Shown piece by piece: positions 51,801-63,639 of a stretch of DNA of 64,000 nucleotides; positions within the stretch are counted from its first letter, which is position 1, and each line of letters opens with the position of its first letter. Under the pieces are notes generated by a model. The model made no database searches. It had not been told where the DNA came from and saw nothing but the letters and a program-made list of their open reading frames with translations. The translations under genes were made by a program, and so were the position numbers. Origin of the DNA: Euborellia annulipes (taxonomy: Eukaryota > Arthropoda > Insecta > Dermaptera > Anisolabididae); assembly GCA_023213315.1 (NCBI GenBank), contig JAKCPI010007829.1:62001-126000 (forward strand). The letters run 5' to 3'.

Positions 51801-53292
51801 CTTTCTCGTATAGGATATAAAGAGAAAGTATTGTAATCGTAAAAAAATTCGACTTCGAGATTTTGATGTTTCTCCAGGTTTGAGACCTCCCTGAGTCCAA
51901 AATACCATTTTGGAAATTATGTCTGAGTGTGTGTGTGAACACGATTGCTTAAAAACCAAAGCAGCTAGATGGATGAAATTTGGTATTTGCTCTTTACACT
52001 AAAATTGTAGATTTCTATCAACTTTTGGAGTAAATACGTCACTTGGAAGTAGTACTTTACTTAAAAAGTTTTTTTCAAAAATTTTGAAATTTTCAATTTC
52101 TTTGTTATATTATGATAAAATACTCAATTTTAAAAAGTTTTTATTCTTTGATATTTTTTCCGAAAATTGAATATTTTTTGAAATAATCACAGAAGAAAAC
52201 GACATTTTTCGTTAATTTTGGAAAGAAAAATCAAAACAAAATCATGCAGGTTTTTGTTTTGTTGTTGATTTTGTTTTGATTTTTCTTTTCAAAATTAACG
52301 AAAAATGTCGTTTTCTTCTGTGATTATTTCAAAAAATATTCAATTTTCGGAAAAATATCAAAGAATAAAAACTTTTTAAAATTGAGTATTTTGTCATAAT
52401 ATAACAAAGAAATTGAAAATTTCTGAAAAAAAAACTTTTTTACTTTCTCTTACCTATGTATATATGTAATATATATATAGAGAGAAAGTATTGGATTCAT
52501 GTCAAAAATTCGATGTCGAGATTTTGATGGATCTTCACGTTTTGAGGTCCCCTGAATCCAAAAAAGTGGTTTTCGCGACATGGTCTGTCTGTCGTGTGTG
52601 TGTCTGTGTGTGTGTGTGTCTGTGTGTCTGTGAACAAAATATCTCAAGAACGGAAAGAGCTAGGAGGTTGAAATTTTATATTTAAGTTAGGCACCCCCAT
52701 GGGACGTGACACGAAGCTTTTAATCAAAATCGGCCAAAGAGTACTAGCACTTTACTGATTCACTTTTTCAGTTTTTTTCGATTTTCTCAAAATTTGCTCC
52801 AACGATTTTTTTTAAAATTCAAAAATCAATTATTTTTTAGATTCTCTATAAAATGTATATTCTCATTTTGTGATTGAAATCTTCTGAAGACCACTTTACT
52901 CTTGTACTCCATAGAAAAGATAGGAGAAATGGTTGCCATGGTATCAAAATATAAATATTTTCCCATACTTATAAATTTTACATCTTGAATTCAATTGTAC
53001 CCTACTGTCGGAAACTAAATACATGTCGACACAAAAAATCTGGTGTGACAAGCACAGTACACAACTTTCGATTACCGAAGGTAAGAGAAAGTTGTGTGTG
53101 CGCCAGTCACACCAGATTTTAAAGTAAAGTACTACTTCCAAGTGACGTATTTACTCCAAAAGTTGATAGAAATCTACAATTTTAGTGTAAGGAGCATATA
53201 CCAAATTTCATCGATCTAGCTGCTTTGGTTTTTAAGCAATCGTGTTCACACACACACACCCAGACGTAATTCCAAAAGAATATACGAGAAAG
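51801..53292. mobile_element. family B fold-back element, split by family A
   Basis: Both ends read CTTTCTCGTATA inward, and the two arms (51801-52250, and 52262-52442 plus 53122-53292) are long, near-perfect reverse complements around 52256. Removing 52443-53121 restores the right arm exactly. Non-coding. Confidence 0.82.
52443..53116 (+). repeat. family A repeat, complete copy with target duplication
   Basis: CTTTCTCTTACC .. GTCACACCAGA, bounded by TTTTA on both sides (52438-52442, 53117-53121). The uninterrupted left arm of element B shows TTTTA only once (in reverse complement), so this is the target duplication and fixes the ends of A. Confidence 0.82.
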
Positions 53293-53299
53293 TCTCGGG

Positions 53300-53900
53300 G
53301 AAGTCATTACCCATATTTTTATTTTTCAACGAAAAGTCGACTTTCTGAAACGATTAATCGATTCCAAAATCAAAAATCGATTTTCCATTCCTAATGTAAA
53401 ATTTCATTTTTATTTGTATCTCTGAATTTGTTAAATAAATATCTCATGATAATATTTTTATTTTCTTTTCATGATGATAATACAATAGAAAGAAAAAGAA
53501 AAGCACGGATGAAGTTTGGAGTCATTAAATTTCAAGAGAGAGAGAGAGAGAGAGAGAGGTAAGAGTTTCGAATTACAGCCGCCCCTTTGGGCGATACACG
53601 AACAGTAACTGTTCCAATTGAATAATAATATCTCTCTCTCTCTTTCTCTCGGAGGACAATTTTAATTTATATATTTGCGTGCATAGGCCATAAACTGTGT
53701 TTGCAAATAGACATGCAAACACAAAACACAAAATAGACAACGAGGAGCGAAGCTATTTGGAAATTCCTTTAACTGTTATTTATTTATTTATTTACAAATT
53801 ACACAATAACAATAACAACGTAATATTTTCATAATTTATTGTGAAAAAAAAAAGTTGGATGTGTTAACCGCACAACAAATTTTTGTTTATAGGCTAAATA
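53300..53900. other. no gene; simple repeats
   Basis: (GA)n at 53534-53559 and (TC)n at 53630-53650, otherwise AT-rich. Confidence 0.5.
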
Positions 53901-53904
53901 TAAA

Positions 53905-54265
53905 AATCTGGTGTGACCACCAAATTTTCCTGTGTCGATATACTGTAGGTCCATATTTAGTTTCCCATAGCACCTTAGTGAAATAAACTATGGTTATTTT
54001 TAAAAATTTTAATCTCATATTTGGACATTGTATATACAATAGAGAATTCTAAATAAATATAAAATTTTATAAGAATTGGAAAAAAAAATTTTAAATGCGT
54101 AAAAAGTTCCAAAGGGGACCCCCTTTTGAATCGATATTATCCCCATATGGGGATTTGACATTGGCTCTATGGAAGGAAGAGCCGGAAAATGAATTTGAAA
54201 AATCTGAAATACATAAGTAAATTGTACTTCAAAAATTTTCACGAAAAATTTTACTGATAATCTTT
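53905..54265 (-). repeat. family C repeat
   Basis: Minus-strand match to 23010-23400, including CCGGCTCTTCCTTCCATAGA and CCAAATATGAGATTAAAATT; lacks the long-TIR insertion of the other copy. Confidence 0.65.
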
Positions 54266-54269
54266 TTAA

Positions 54270-55215
54270 AGGGCATTTAATCAAAATCGTTAGGTATATT
54301 TTTAAATTATTAGACTGATGACAACAGGGGACGTTCCACAGCATCGTTCCTTGGAGACATTAATTTAATAGATTTTTTATTTTATTCATTAATAATGTTT
54401 TTATTCATAATTTCCATTTGCACATATTTCATTTTGATTCATATTTTCTCTATCTATATTTCCACACAGAAAGTGTATTATTTTTCTAAAAGGATATAAA
54501 TTTATGTATTAAGGTTTTTATGTTTTCAAAGACAATTTTATTCTTCTAGTTATAAAATTCAAAAGAAAAAAAAAAAACTTTTAACATTTATTTTCTGATG
54601 TAAAAGTGAAAAGAGAGAGAGAGAGAGTTTGCTTGGGTCATCTTTGCGCCCCTGGGGCAGATAATAAAATTTAATAGAAATGGAAAATTCTATAATCTAT
54701 ATTATGCTTTAATGGATTAAATGAAATTAAACAAGAGAATAGGATTAAAACAATAGAGTTTGGGATCTTTAACCAATTTGGGGCAATTTTATATCGTATT
54801 AATTAAATTTATAAATTTTGATAACGCATTCAACACGTTTGATTAAATCCCCCCTCCATGTGATCGAGTGGATAAAAATAGTGACAATAGTGCCTTGATA
54901 ATCTCGACACTCGAAAGGGGCGTTTTCGGATCCCAGGCAGCCCAATGATTGAATAAAAATAAAAAATTTTTAAATACCCAAAAATGGCAAAAGGTCTTTT
55001 GTTTAGACAGGTCATTTCAGGTTTTGCTTAGAAGGGGCAACAAATTATTCTTTTTTATTTTTCCTCCCCCTTTCCCCCACATTAGAAAACTTTACTACAC
55101 TAGATATTCTGGATTCTCAATCAATAATATTAAGATAGTAGTTTTGTTACTTTTGTAAAAAAACAAATTTGAAATAATATTACGTAAGTGCATATAGAAG
55201 GAACTGTTATCTTTT
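54270..55215. other. no gene recognised
   Basis: AT-rich. (GA)n at 54613-54627. A remote S1-like GGATCCCAGGCAGCCCAATG lies near 54930. Confidence 0.45.
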
Positions 55216-55217
55216 TA

Positions 55218-55663
55218 CTTTCTCTTACCTCTATATATATGTTAATATATATAGAGAGAAAGTATTGGATTCATGACAAAAATTCGATGTCGAGATTTGG
55301 ATGGATCTCCAAGTTATGAGGTCCCCTGAATCCAAAAAAGTGGTTTTCGCAAAATGGTCTGTCTGTGTGAACAAAATATCTCAAGAACGAAAAGAGCTAG
55401 GAAAATGAAATTTTATATTTAAGTTAAACACCCCCCGGAGCGGGACACGAAGCTTTTGAACAAAATTAGCTAAAGAGTACTAGTACTTTACTGATGTACT
55501 TTTTCAGTTTTTTTTTCTCAAACTTTGCTCCAACTAATTTAATTAAAATTCAAAAATCAATTATTTTTTAGATGCTCTTTAAAATGTATATTCTCATTTT
55601 GCCATTGAAATCTTCTGAAGACCCCTTTACTCTTGTACTTTATAGGAAAGATAGGAGAAATGG
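55218..55663 (+). repeat. family A repeat, 3'-truncated
   Basis: Complete 5' hairpin and body; ends at AGGAGAAATGGT where a palindromic ribozyme unit begins. Confidence 0.75.
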
Positions 55664-55712
55664 TATGTCAGCGAGGTGAATAGCTGAATCAATACGTAGT
55701 AGAAAAATAAAA

Positions 55713-55934
55713 GGCCAAGCAGCTAGGTTTATTGCGTTAATAGAGAACCCACAGCGACGTTTCGGCCGACTATGCGACCATCTTCATGGCTAGAGTTCAG
55801 TCAACAGAAAAACCTCTTAGGTTCTCTTTTTGTCAAAGAATTTAAGAGGTTTTTCTATTGACTGAACTCTAGTCGGCCGAAACGTCGCTGTGGGTTCTCT
55901 ATTAAAGCAATAAACCTAGCTGCTTGGCCTTTTA
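55713..55934. repeat. palindrome with ribozyme motif
   Basis: AGGCCAAGCAGCTAGGTTTA is mirrored at 55908-55930. The left arm holds a motif with one core change; the right arm has lost the CTGAAGA-stem II part by deletion. Confidence 0.85.
55759..55787 (-). ncRNA. hammerhead-like motif (first core base changed)
   Basis: Minus strand ATGAAGA, stem II TGGTCGCATAGTCGGCC, GAAAC-GTC. Confidence 0.5.
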
Positions 55935-55937
55935 TTA

Positions 55938-56590
55938 CTTTCTCTTACCTATGTATATATGTAATATATATATAGAGAGAAAGTATTGGATTCATGTCAA
56001 AAATTCGGATGTCGAGATTTTGATGGATCTTCACGTTTTGAGGTCCCCTGAATCCAAAAAAGTGGTTTTCGCGACATGGTCTGTCTGTGGGTGGGTGTGT
56101 GTGTGGGTGTGTGTTCAATTTTAAGCATGAAGGAATTGAGCTACGAGGTTGAAATTTTATATTTAAGTTAAACACCCCCGGGACCGGAAAAATAAGCTTT
56201 TAATCAAAATCGGCCAAAGAGTACTAGTACTTTACTGATGCACTTTTTCAGTTTTTTTCGATTTTCTCAAAATTCGCTCTAACGATTTTTTTTTAAATTC
56301 AAAAATCAATTATTTTTTAGATGCTCTTTAAAATGTATATTCTCATTTTGCGATTGAAATCTTCTGAAGACCACTTTACCTTGTATTTCATGGGGAAGAT
56401 AGGAGAAATGTTTGCCATGGTAACAAAATATAAATATTTTCCCATACTCTATAAATTTTACATCTGAATTCAAATGTTCCGTACTGTCGGGAACTAAATA
56501 TATGTCGACACAAAAAATCTGGTGTGACAAGCACATGACACAACCGAAGGTAAGAGAAAGTTGTGTGCTGTGCGACAGTCACACAATATT
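55938..56590 (+). repeat. family A repeat
   Basis: CTTTCTCTTACC start, GGTCCCCTGAATCC, AGAGTACTAGTAC, and 3' hairpin ending GTCACACAATA. Confidence 0.78.
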
Positions 56591-56618
56591 TTTTCACACA
56601 AGGATAGGCAAAGGGGTA

Positions 56619-56960
56619 GGGGAGACCGGGGCAGGTTGGCCCACTAATTTTCTTTTCTTTTATAAAATTTTTTATTTAATCATTTTCGTTTATGTTTTTA
56701 TTTTAAAATGTTGATGCAACCTTAAGCTACCATAAGGTCATCGTAAAAGTCTCCTAAATTGATGTTTAAATTAAAAAAAAAAATAATTATTTCTAAAATA
56801 TTTCGAGTGGGCCAACCTGCCCCGTGGTCGGGGCAGGTTGGCCCGAAGGCATTTTTTATTTTTATATGAATTAAAATGATAGAAAATAATTTAAATTAAT
56901 TCTGCGAAATATCGCCACTGGGCCAACCTGCCCCGTGGGCCAACCTGTCCCGGTCTCCCC
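56619..56960. mobile_element. TA-flanked TIR element (GGGGAGACCGGGGCAGG ends)
   Basis: GGGGAGACCGGGGCAGGTTG and its complement at the right end, TA on both sides. Two further internal copies of the GGGCCAACCTGCCCC motif in alternating orientation suggest a rearranged or doubled element. Confidence 0.78.
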
Positions 56961-56964
56961 TATA

Positions 56965-57640
56965 TACTAGGATAGGAGTATGTTAATTTCTCGGAGAAAA
57001 TAAATTATTCCCATTGCCAAAAGATTAGAATAAACCTATTGTTAAACAAATACAAATATGTTGGCTGTTTTATAGATTAAATCTATTTTAAGTTTTATCC
57101 GAAAATAGGGAGCTCGGGACAAATATTAAAACAAAAGGTAGAAGGCATTCATTTTCCTTTTGAATGATCAAAAATTATTAATTCGGCTTCTCTTTTTTTG
57201 GCCGGGGTTTATAATAGATTGCCCGCCTCTGTTAAATACGCAAGGCTAACGATGAACCTGAACCCAATCGGACCTATCAATTTAACATTTAAAATAATGA
57301 CACGGATTTCGAGAGCCATTGAAATCCCACACACACCCACCATTTGTTGGAGGGTGAGCGAGTGGGGAGGTGCGCGCGCTAAACGTGAGCATTTAACTAA
57401 ATCGCTACGTTTTTATGGAAATTATATCCTATACAGGACTCTTTTTCCACGATTCCTAAATAGTACATTTAACTCTATTATCATCTCATGTGCCCTTAAG
57501 ACAATGGAATGAGATCGGAAAGAGAAAAAAAAACCTAAAAAGGGGGCGGTCACCTCTTTTCACGCGAGAGTTTCAAAAGAAAAACTCAATAATAGATTTT
57601 ATTTAAATGGAAGATTAAAATAAAATTTTAAATTGATGTG
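56965..57640. other. no gene recognised
   Basis: A 104-codon frame at 57198 shows no family features. The region has a small GC-richer patch at 57340-57385. Confidence 0.4.
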
Positions 57641-57666
57641 TTTAGGGTGAATCCAACAAGGGCGAC

Positions 57667-57696
57667 GTTTCGGTCTTATATTGAGACCATTTTCAA
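57667..57696 (-). ncRNA. hammerhead-like motif (decayed core)
   Basis: Minus strand TTGAAAA, perfect stem II GGTCTCAATATAAGACC, GAAAC-GTC. Confidence 0.38.
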
Positions 57697-57881
57697 GTTG
57701 AAAATTGATTCAGTAGATTTAAAAAAAAAAATGTTTCTATTATTAATGCAATATGAAAACGAGTGGGACTGACACATGCCAAATATTTATGCCAATCAAA
57801 AATGGAAGGAGAAAATTTTTTAGGAAGGAAATGCAGGCAGCCAAAAATAAAACATTTTCAATACCCTTTAAATGTCCAGAC

Positions 57882-57913
57882 GTTTCGGGTAAAATTTATT
57901 CATCCATCTTCAG
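57882..57913 (-). ncRNA. hammerhead ribozyme-like motif
   Basis: Minus strand CTGAAGA, stem II with weak GG..CC pairing, GAAAC-GTC, all core positions intact. AAA..TCA before the core pairs partly with TGGA..TTT after. Confidence 0.55.
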
Positions 57914-58134
57914 TGATTTCTTTATGCCGAGTTGGCACCCGCACTATGCTTACGTTTTGGTCGTGATCAAAATCTGCTGACTATGAATATTATCAGCGAC
58001 CCTGCTCTAAAATGGCCTAGGTAAAAGGTCGATATGTTAGTTTTGTGGGGCATTTAAATAAAATACTCAAACAAAAATAAAACAATTTTTTTTTTAATCA
58101 ATTTTGTTATTGTTCACTTTGATTAGTATTTTTA

Positions 58135-58542
58135 CTTTCTCTTACCTCTATATATGTTAATATAGAGAAAGAGAAAGTATTGAATTCATGTCAAAATTTT
58201 GACGGATATACATGTTTTGAGGTTCCCTGAATCGAAAAAAATGGTTTTTGCGACATGGTCTGTCTGTCTGTCTGTCTGTCTTTGAACAAAATATCTCAAG
58301 AACGAAAAGAGCTAGGAGGTTGACATTTTATATTTAAGTTAGGCACGAAGCTTTTAAACAAAATTGGGCAAAGAGTACTAGTACTTCACTGATGTACTTT
58401 TTCAGTTTTTTTTTTTTTTTTTTCGATTTTCTAAAAATTCGCTCTAACGATTTTGATTAAACATCGATTATTTTTTAGATCCTCTTTAAAATGTATATTC
58501 TCATTTTGTCATTGGAATCTTCTGAAGATCACTATACTCTTG
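58135..58542 (+). repeat. family A repeat, 5' part
   Basis: From CTTTCTCTTACC to TCACTATACTCTTGA, followed by other inserted repeats; the 3' part resumes at 59016. Confidence 0.7.
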
Positions 58543-58684
58543 ATGAGGTCCAACCCCTCGAATAAGCCTAGTAACTATTAAATACAAATTTAAAGTATAG
58601 GCAGCCTTTTAAGGGCCTTGCGTCTGTCTAGTTAGACATATCGGATTTCTGGAGCCCACAGAGTGTTTAGCAATTAATCATGAA

Positions 58685-58840
58685 GAATAAGAATGCCTGG
58701 ACCCCTAATAGATAAATTATTTAATAACGGATATCGTAAAAAGTCTTATATGGCCTGAGTTGCCGAAAAGACTGTATGAATGTGTGTGTGAGTGTGAGTG
58801 TGAATGAGAAAAAAGTGTGAATGTTTTTTTAAAAAAAAAA
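58685..58840 (+). mobile_element. SINE family S1, 5'-truncated
   Basis: AAGAATGCCTGGACCCCTAA, GGCCTGAGTTGCCGAAAAGA, GTGTGAATG tail and poly-A; the tRNA-like head is missing. Confidence 0.7.
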
Positions 58841-59015
58841 AAAAAAATCATGAAGAAATTTCATCAGATTTTTCATTTTTTCTACTTTTATTATAAGCTA
58901 TTATAATTGTTTTGATAAAAATTAATGCCATCTTCATCTTCTAATTGATTGAGAATGCCATTATTCTAAAATAGCCGAAACGTTTCAAAGATTTTAATAG
59001 AAAAAAAAATGTTTG

Positions 59016-59171
59016 TAAATTTTATATCTTGAATTCATATGTACCATAGGGCCTACTGTCGAAAACTAAATATATGTCGACACGAAAAATCTGGTGTGAC
59101 AAGCACAGAACGCAACTTTCGATTAGCTAAGGTAAGGACAAAGTTGTGTGCTGTGCGACAGTCACACCAGA
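59016..59171 (+). repeat. family A repeat, 3' part
   Basis: ATATCTTGAATTCATATGTA to the terminal hairpin GTCACACCAGA. Confidence 0.7.
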
Positions 59172-59174
59172 TTT

Positions 59175-59860
59175 TTTTTATTTTTGACAAAAACTATTTT
59201 TGATGTAACATTGCTCCAACTTATCAGGCCTACTGATATAATTTTAAATTTAATTTTTTATTTTAATATACCAGTACATGAATGCTATCAATAAGGCTGA
59301 TATCACAAAACTTTATTTATTCCCTTTTTTGGTAAAACAATTATAGTTTGAAAATATCTAAAGATAAAGAAGGTCCGAGGGGTGTGTGTGTGTTGGAGGA
59401 GAAGCAGACGAAGGAATTAATGGGTTTGTTTGGAATCGCGTGGGCAGACAGCCAGCAGGCAGGTAGAAAGGAGATTTTCGGATATATTCTATAATAATTC
59501 TTTTTTTTTTTTTGGGGCATCATCATCCTCTTGGAATAGCAAAAAAAAAATGAAGACATGTGTTTTAGTGTTTTTTTACTAGAAAAATCTGTTCGCGATA
59601 GATGATGATGATGATGGATTGCGTGTGCCTGTGTGTGTGCGTGTGATATATGGGAAGGCAACGACAAATTTGCTCCAATTTAAACCATCAAGATGTGGTT
59701 ATTTATTATGTATAATTAGAATAAAAATGCTTGCTTTATTTTTCTTTTTTTTTTTAAACTCTTGACATTTCTGATGGATGGCTGGCTCTTGATTAAAAGT
59801 TTATATTCTCCATTTTGTGATTTTTCTTTAAATTAATATAAAACAAGAACAGGTCAAAAT
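59175..59860. other. no gene recognised
   Basis: AT-rich with GTGTGTG, GATGATGATG and poly-T tracts. Confidence 0.5.
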
Positions 59861-59868
59861 CGAAATTA

Positions 59869-60925
59869 GCTGGGCATACACGGAGAGATAGAACTGTCGG
59901 TTTTGACCGGGGCGGTCCAATCTGTCGGGTCGATCCGCCACGGTTAAAACTTTCGTTATCAATTTGGCTTAAAAAAGTGGAGAGTTTGATCTGTCGGGTT
60001 GGACCGGGGCGGACCAATCTGTCGGGTCGATCCGCCATGGTTAAAACCGTCATTATCAATTTCGTTTAAAAAAACGGAGAGTTTGATCTGTCGGGTTGGA
60101 CCGGGGCGGACCAGTCTGCCGGGCCGGCTAAAACCGCCACGGTTAAAATCGCCACGGTTAAAACCGTCATCACTCACAAAGGTAAAGGAAAACCCGCAGA
60201 TAAACCCGTATAGTTGGCCCGCCACGGGCCAAACCGTACGTGTATGGGCAAAATCTTTGGACCGCGGCAGTTTTAAACGCTGATTTGACCAAATCCGTGG
60301 ACTTTCGTCTTGACGAAAGTTTTGCCTGCCGACAAGACAGATCAAGTCAAGAAGCCATTGGAATTTCCAAGAAAAATGGAAATAGAAAATTATTTAAAAA
60401 AAAGTAATTAATCCTTTCTTCTCCTTTAAATAAAATCTTTAATTATCTGATTCTGAAGCTGCCAAAATAGGATTTAAGGTTCCCTGAGTCCATTTAAGTA
60501 GTTTTTGGAATGATGTCTGTGTGTATGTCTGTGGTATTTTGTACACATAAACTAGAAGTAAAGGTCAAGAACTGAAAAGCTTTTGGTAAACATCGGACCA
60601 TTAGGGGGCGCTCTAGAAAGAGGGCCAATATTTTTTTCTTACATAACCTATAATTTTTTTTGTATATTCAGAAACTAGACTTTCTCCCGAGTAAAATGAT
60701 AGGTCTATATAATATTTGTATCCTAATTTGCCATGACCTTAAATGATATTTAAAAAAAAAAAATAATAATAAATTTGTTTTTGTGAATGGTGATTAACTA
60801 AAATATTTTAGAACATATTAATAGCTTAATTAATTAATAGGGGAGAGGGGTAACTTATTTTCTTTCCGTGCGTTTGGACCGCCACGGTCAAATCCGACGG
60901 TTCTACCTCTCCGTGTATGCCCAGC
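59869..60925. mobile_element. TIR element with about 105-bp tandem repeats
   Basis: GCTGGGCATACACGGAGAG at the left and its complement at the right, TA on both sides, TIRs of about 50 bp. Nearly three tandem units (TCTGTCGGGTTGGACCGGGG, CCGCCACGGTTAAAAC) occupy 59900-60170. The interior 60405-60840 includes a family B-like fragment. Non-coding. Confidence 0.72.
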
Positions 60926-61188
60926 TATTGAGAGAATTTTGTCCCATCATCACTCTGACAAAATAAACCAATGAGAGGACAAGGCATCGCTATTATTATT
61001 ATTATTATTTGGAATTCCTATCGGGATCCCTGTTTATTTATCTGAGGTGCTTTCGTGCAAGAAGACACACACCTCAAACCTCTGGCCGTCGCCATCTACC
61101 GGCACCCCGTGGAGTTACATTATTTCCTATCTCTAACTCCTCCTCCTGCTTCCGTGTGCTAGTGAACTAATCCTTATTTCTTGGTTCC

Positions 61189-61512
61189 ACCCGGATTCCT
61201 TTATCCAACCTCTTCTATGCTCTGGAGGATGTACTAGTTGAGGAGGAATTCCCTCAGCACCGACTCCTTTCGAAGAATGCATCACTGAGAGGGAACCTTC
61301 TTTACGTCCCTTCCACAGGACGGGATGTCACAGCAACTCCCTCTCCTCGTAAAGTTGCCAGGGGCTATTGTGGTGAGGTCCAATATTTCAATCCAGTGCC
61401 TGCTTGAGGATTTGTTAAATATTTTTATTTAATGAAAAAATCCTGCAGCACCAGGATTTGAACAGGGAACTTCTTTGTAGAAAGCCGACACCCTAGCCCG
61501 CAGCGAGCCCCT
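61189..61512 (-). mobile_element. SINE family S2
   Basis: Minus-strand copy of 1923-2285 (GAACCTTCTTTACGTCCCTT, CTTCTTTGTAGAAAGCCGAC) with the pol III-like head at 61440-61512. Confidence 0.7.
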
Positions 61513-61799
61513 GGTATCGTTATTGTTGGCGCATATTTCATAAAGCGACTACACAACAAGTAACTGCAAATTTGACAAGCATGCATGTGTAATAGTTTTG
61601 TACAAGCAAACTGTAGCGTCTGTAGGAGAATTTTGCGCAAGCATTTTAATTGTGCAGGCCGCTTGATACCCGATTGAATTAATGAAACAACATTTCTGAA
61701 TTCTTATTGAATCGTCCCCGCATACTTAATTTCATTTCTATGAAGAAACCACTGACTGGCGATTTTTATAATCGCTCTCGTTATATTTCATACGAATTA

Positions 61800-62280
61800 A
61801 TTTAATATTTTTAAAGAGAAACTTTTATTTGATGGCCACAAATTTTCTCGCTCTTCTATCAGCATGTCGTGTTACAGGCCATGAGGTCAAAGGCGTGACG
61901 CTATAAAGCCATGACGTCACCAGCCGGGATAACAAATAATAGGAAAGTTGAAATTTAATATATATGACAAATTATAAAAAAATAATTGTGAGATTTAATT
62001 ATTCAAATTTTTAAATTGATAAAATATAATTTTTAAAATAATTTAAAATGATTCAAATCTTCAATTACTAAATAAATATTGTTCTCAGTTTTTAACATGC
62101 ATCTATTGATTTTCCATGTTTCCAATTATTAAGTTAAGATTAAAAACGCGATTTTAGAAAATTAGAAAAATATTCAATTTGGGATTCACTTAATTGAATA
62201 ATTTTCTTAAAATTTTCAGTTAAACGCCTACGATCCGAAAGGAAGTTTCACTTGCATCGTGGTTTCATAAAACCACACAA
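61800..62280 (+). repeat. dispersed repeat, copy 2 (empty hAT site)
   Basis: Matches 24020-24790 over its length but continues GTGTTACAGGCCATG without interruption where the other copy carries the 24096-24368 element. Confidence 0.75.
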
Positions 62281-62284
62281 TAAT

Positions 62285-62874
62285 TTTTTTTATTTTCCCT
62301 TTCTGCTTCTATTTATAATATTTTATGATAGCAAACGCTGTGTTTTTTTTTGTAAATTGCTCTCAAGACTCGCAAGGTAATTTGGATACCTCGGTATTAT
62401 GATTTGCTGATTGCCTCTCTTTAATTGTTCCACTCTCCCCCCCCCCCCCGCCACGTTGTTTTTCTAAACGGTACGGCGCTAATTCATTTAAAATTGAATT
62501 CCTTTCATTTATTTATTACCAGAACACACCTTGGTTGTTCTTTTATGGCTTGTTTGTGATCTACTTAGATCCTTTAAAATCTCATCACAATCAGAAGAGT
62601 GTTGTTGATTAAATAATACCAGTAATTTCAGGCCCTAATAAACCAATAGACGATTAGACCCCTCGCTCGCTCTCTTAAATATCTTAATTTGCCTATTTTC
62701 TCCGATGGTTTGAAATGATTTAATAGTTGGCTTGTAGTATGCAATTTGAACACTCTCTTTTAATTAAGGGAGAGAGGAAATCAATTAAAATCAAAGAACA
62801 AGAAGAAGAAGAGGAAGAGAGAGCCTTAACGCGAGTCATTACCTCGAAAAATTAACTTGGAAACTAATAATCAT

Positions 62875-62916
<42 letters not shown>

Positions 62917-62995
62917 GAAGCTGTTTTAAAAGGGAACTAATCTCTTCCTTATTCTTTGAAAAAAAGTAAAGTTGGTCTTTTTAAATTCATCCTTT
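62285..62995. other. no gene; simple repeats
   Basis: A C-run at 62440-62449 and (TG)n at 62878-62911; nothing else identified. Confidence 0.55.
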
Positions 62996-62998
62996 TGA

Positions 62999-63637
62999 CT
63001 TTCTCTTACCTATGTATATACAGTATGAAATATATATAGAGAGAGAAAGTATTGGATTCATGTCAAAAATTCGATGTCGAGATTTGGATGGATCTTCACG
63101 TTTTGAGGTCCCCTGAATCCAAAAAAAGTGGTTTTCGCGACATGTTCTCTCTGTGTGTATGTTTGGGTTCAATTTAAAGCATGAAGGAATTGAGCTAGGA
63201 GGTTGAAATTTTATATTTAAGTTTTATACCCTCCTGGACCGTGAAAATAAGCTTTTAAACAAAATCGGCCAAAGAGTACTAGTACTTTACTGATGTACTT
63301 TTTGAGTTTTTTTTTTTCGATTTTCTCAAAATTCGCTCCAACTATTTTGATTAAAATTCAAAAATCAATTATTTTTTTAGATGCTCTTTAAAATGTATAT
63401 TCTCATTTTCCCATTGAAATCTTCTGAAGCCCATTTTGCTCTTGTACTTCATAGGAAGGATAGGAGAAATGGTAAATATAAATATTTATATTCATAAATT
63501 TTACATCTTGAATTCTAATTGAACACTAAATAGATGCCGACACGAAAAATATGGTGTGATACAGCATAGAACACAACTTTCGATTACCGAAGGTAAGAGA
63601 AAGTTGTTTTCTGTGCTGTGCGACAGTCACTCCAGAT
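62999..63637 (+). repeat. family A repeat
   Basis: CTTTCTCTTACC start, GGTCCCCTGAATCC, AGAGTACTAGTAC, 3' hairpin ending GTCACTCCAGA. Confidence 0.78.
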
Positions 63638-63639
63638 TT

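Noticed and set aside
57198..57512. 104-codon frame beginning MAGVYNRLPASVKYARL
   Set aside because: The start vaguely recalls the tail of LINE or transposon proteins (YNRLP) but the rest has no resemblance, and no neighbouring coding segment supports it.
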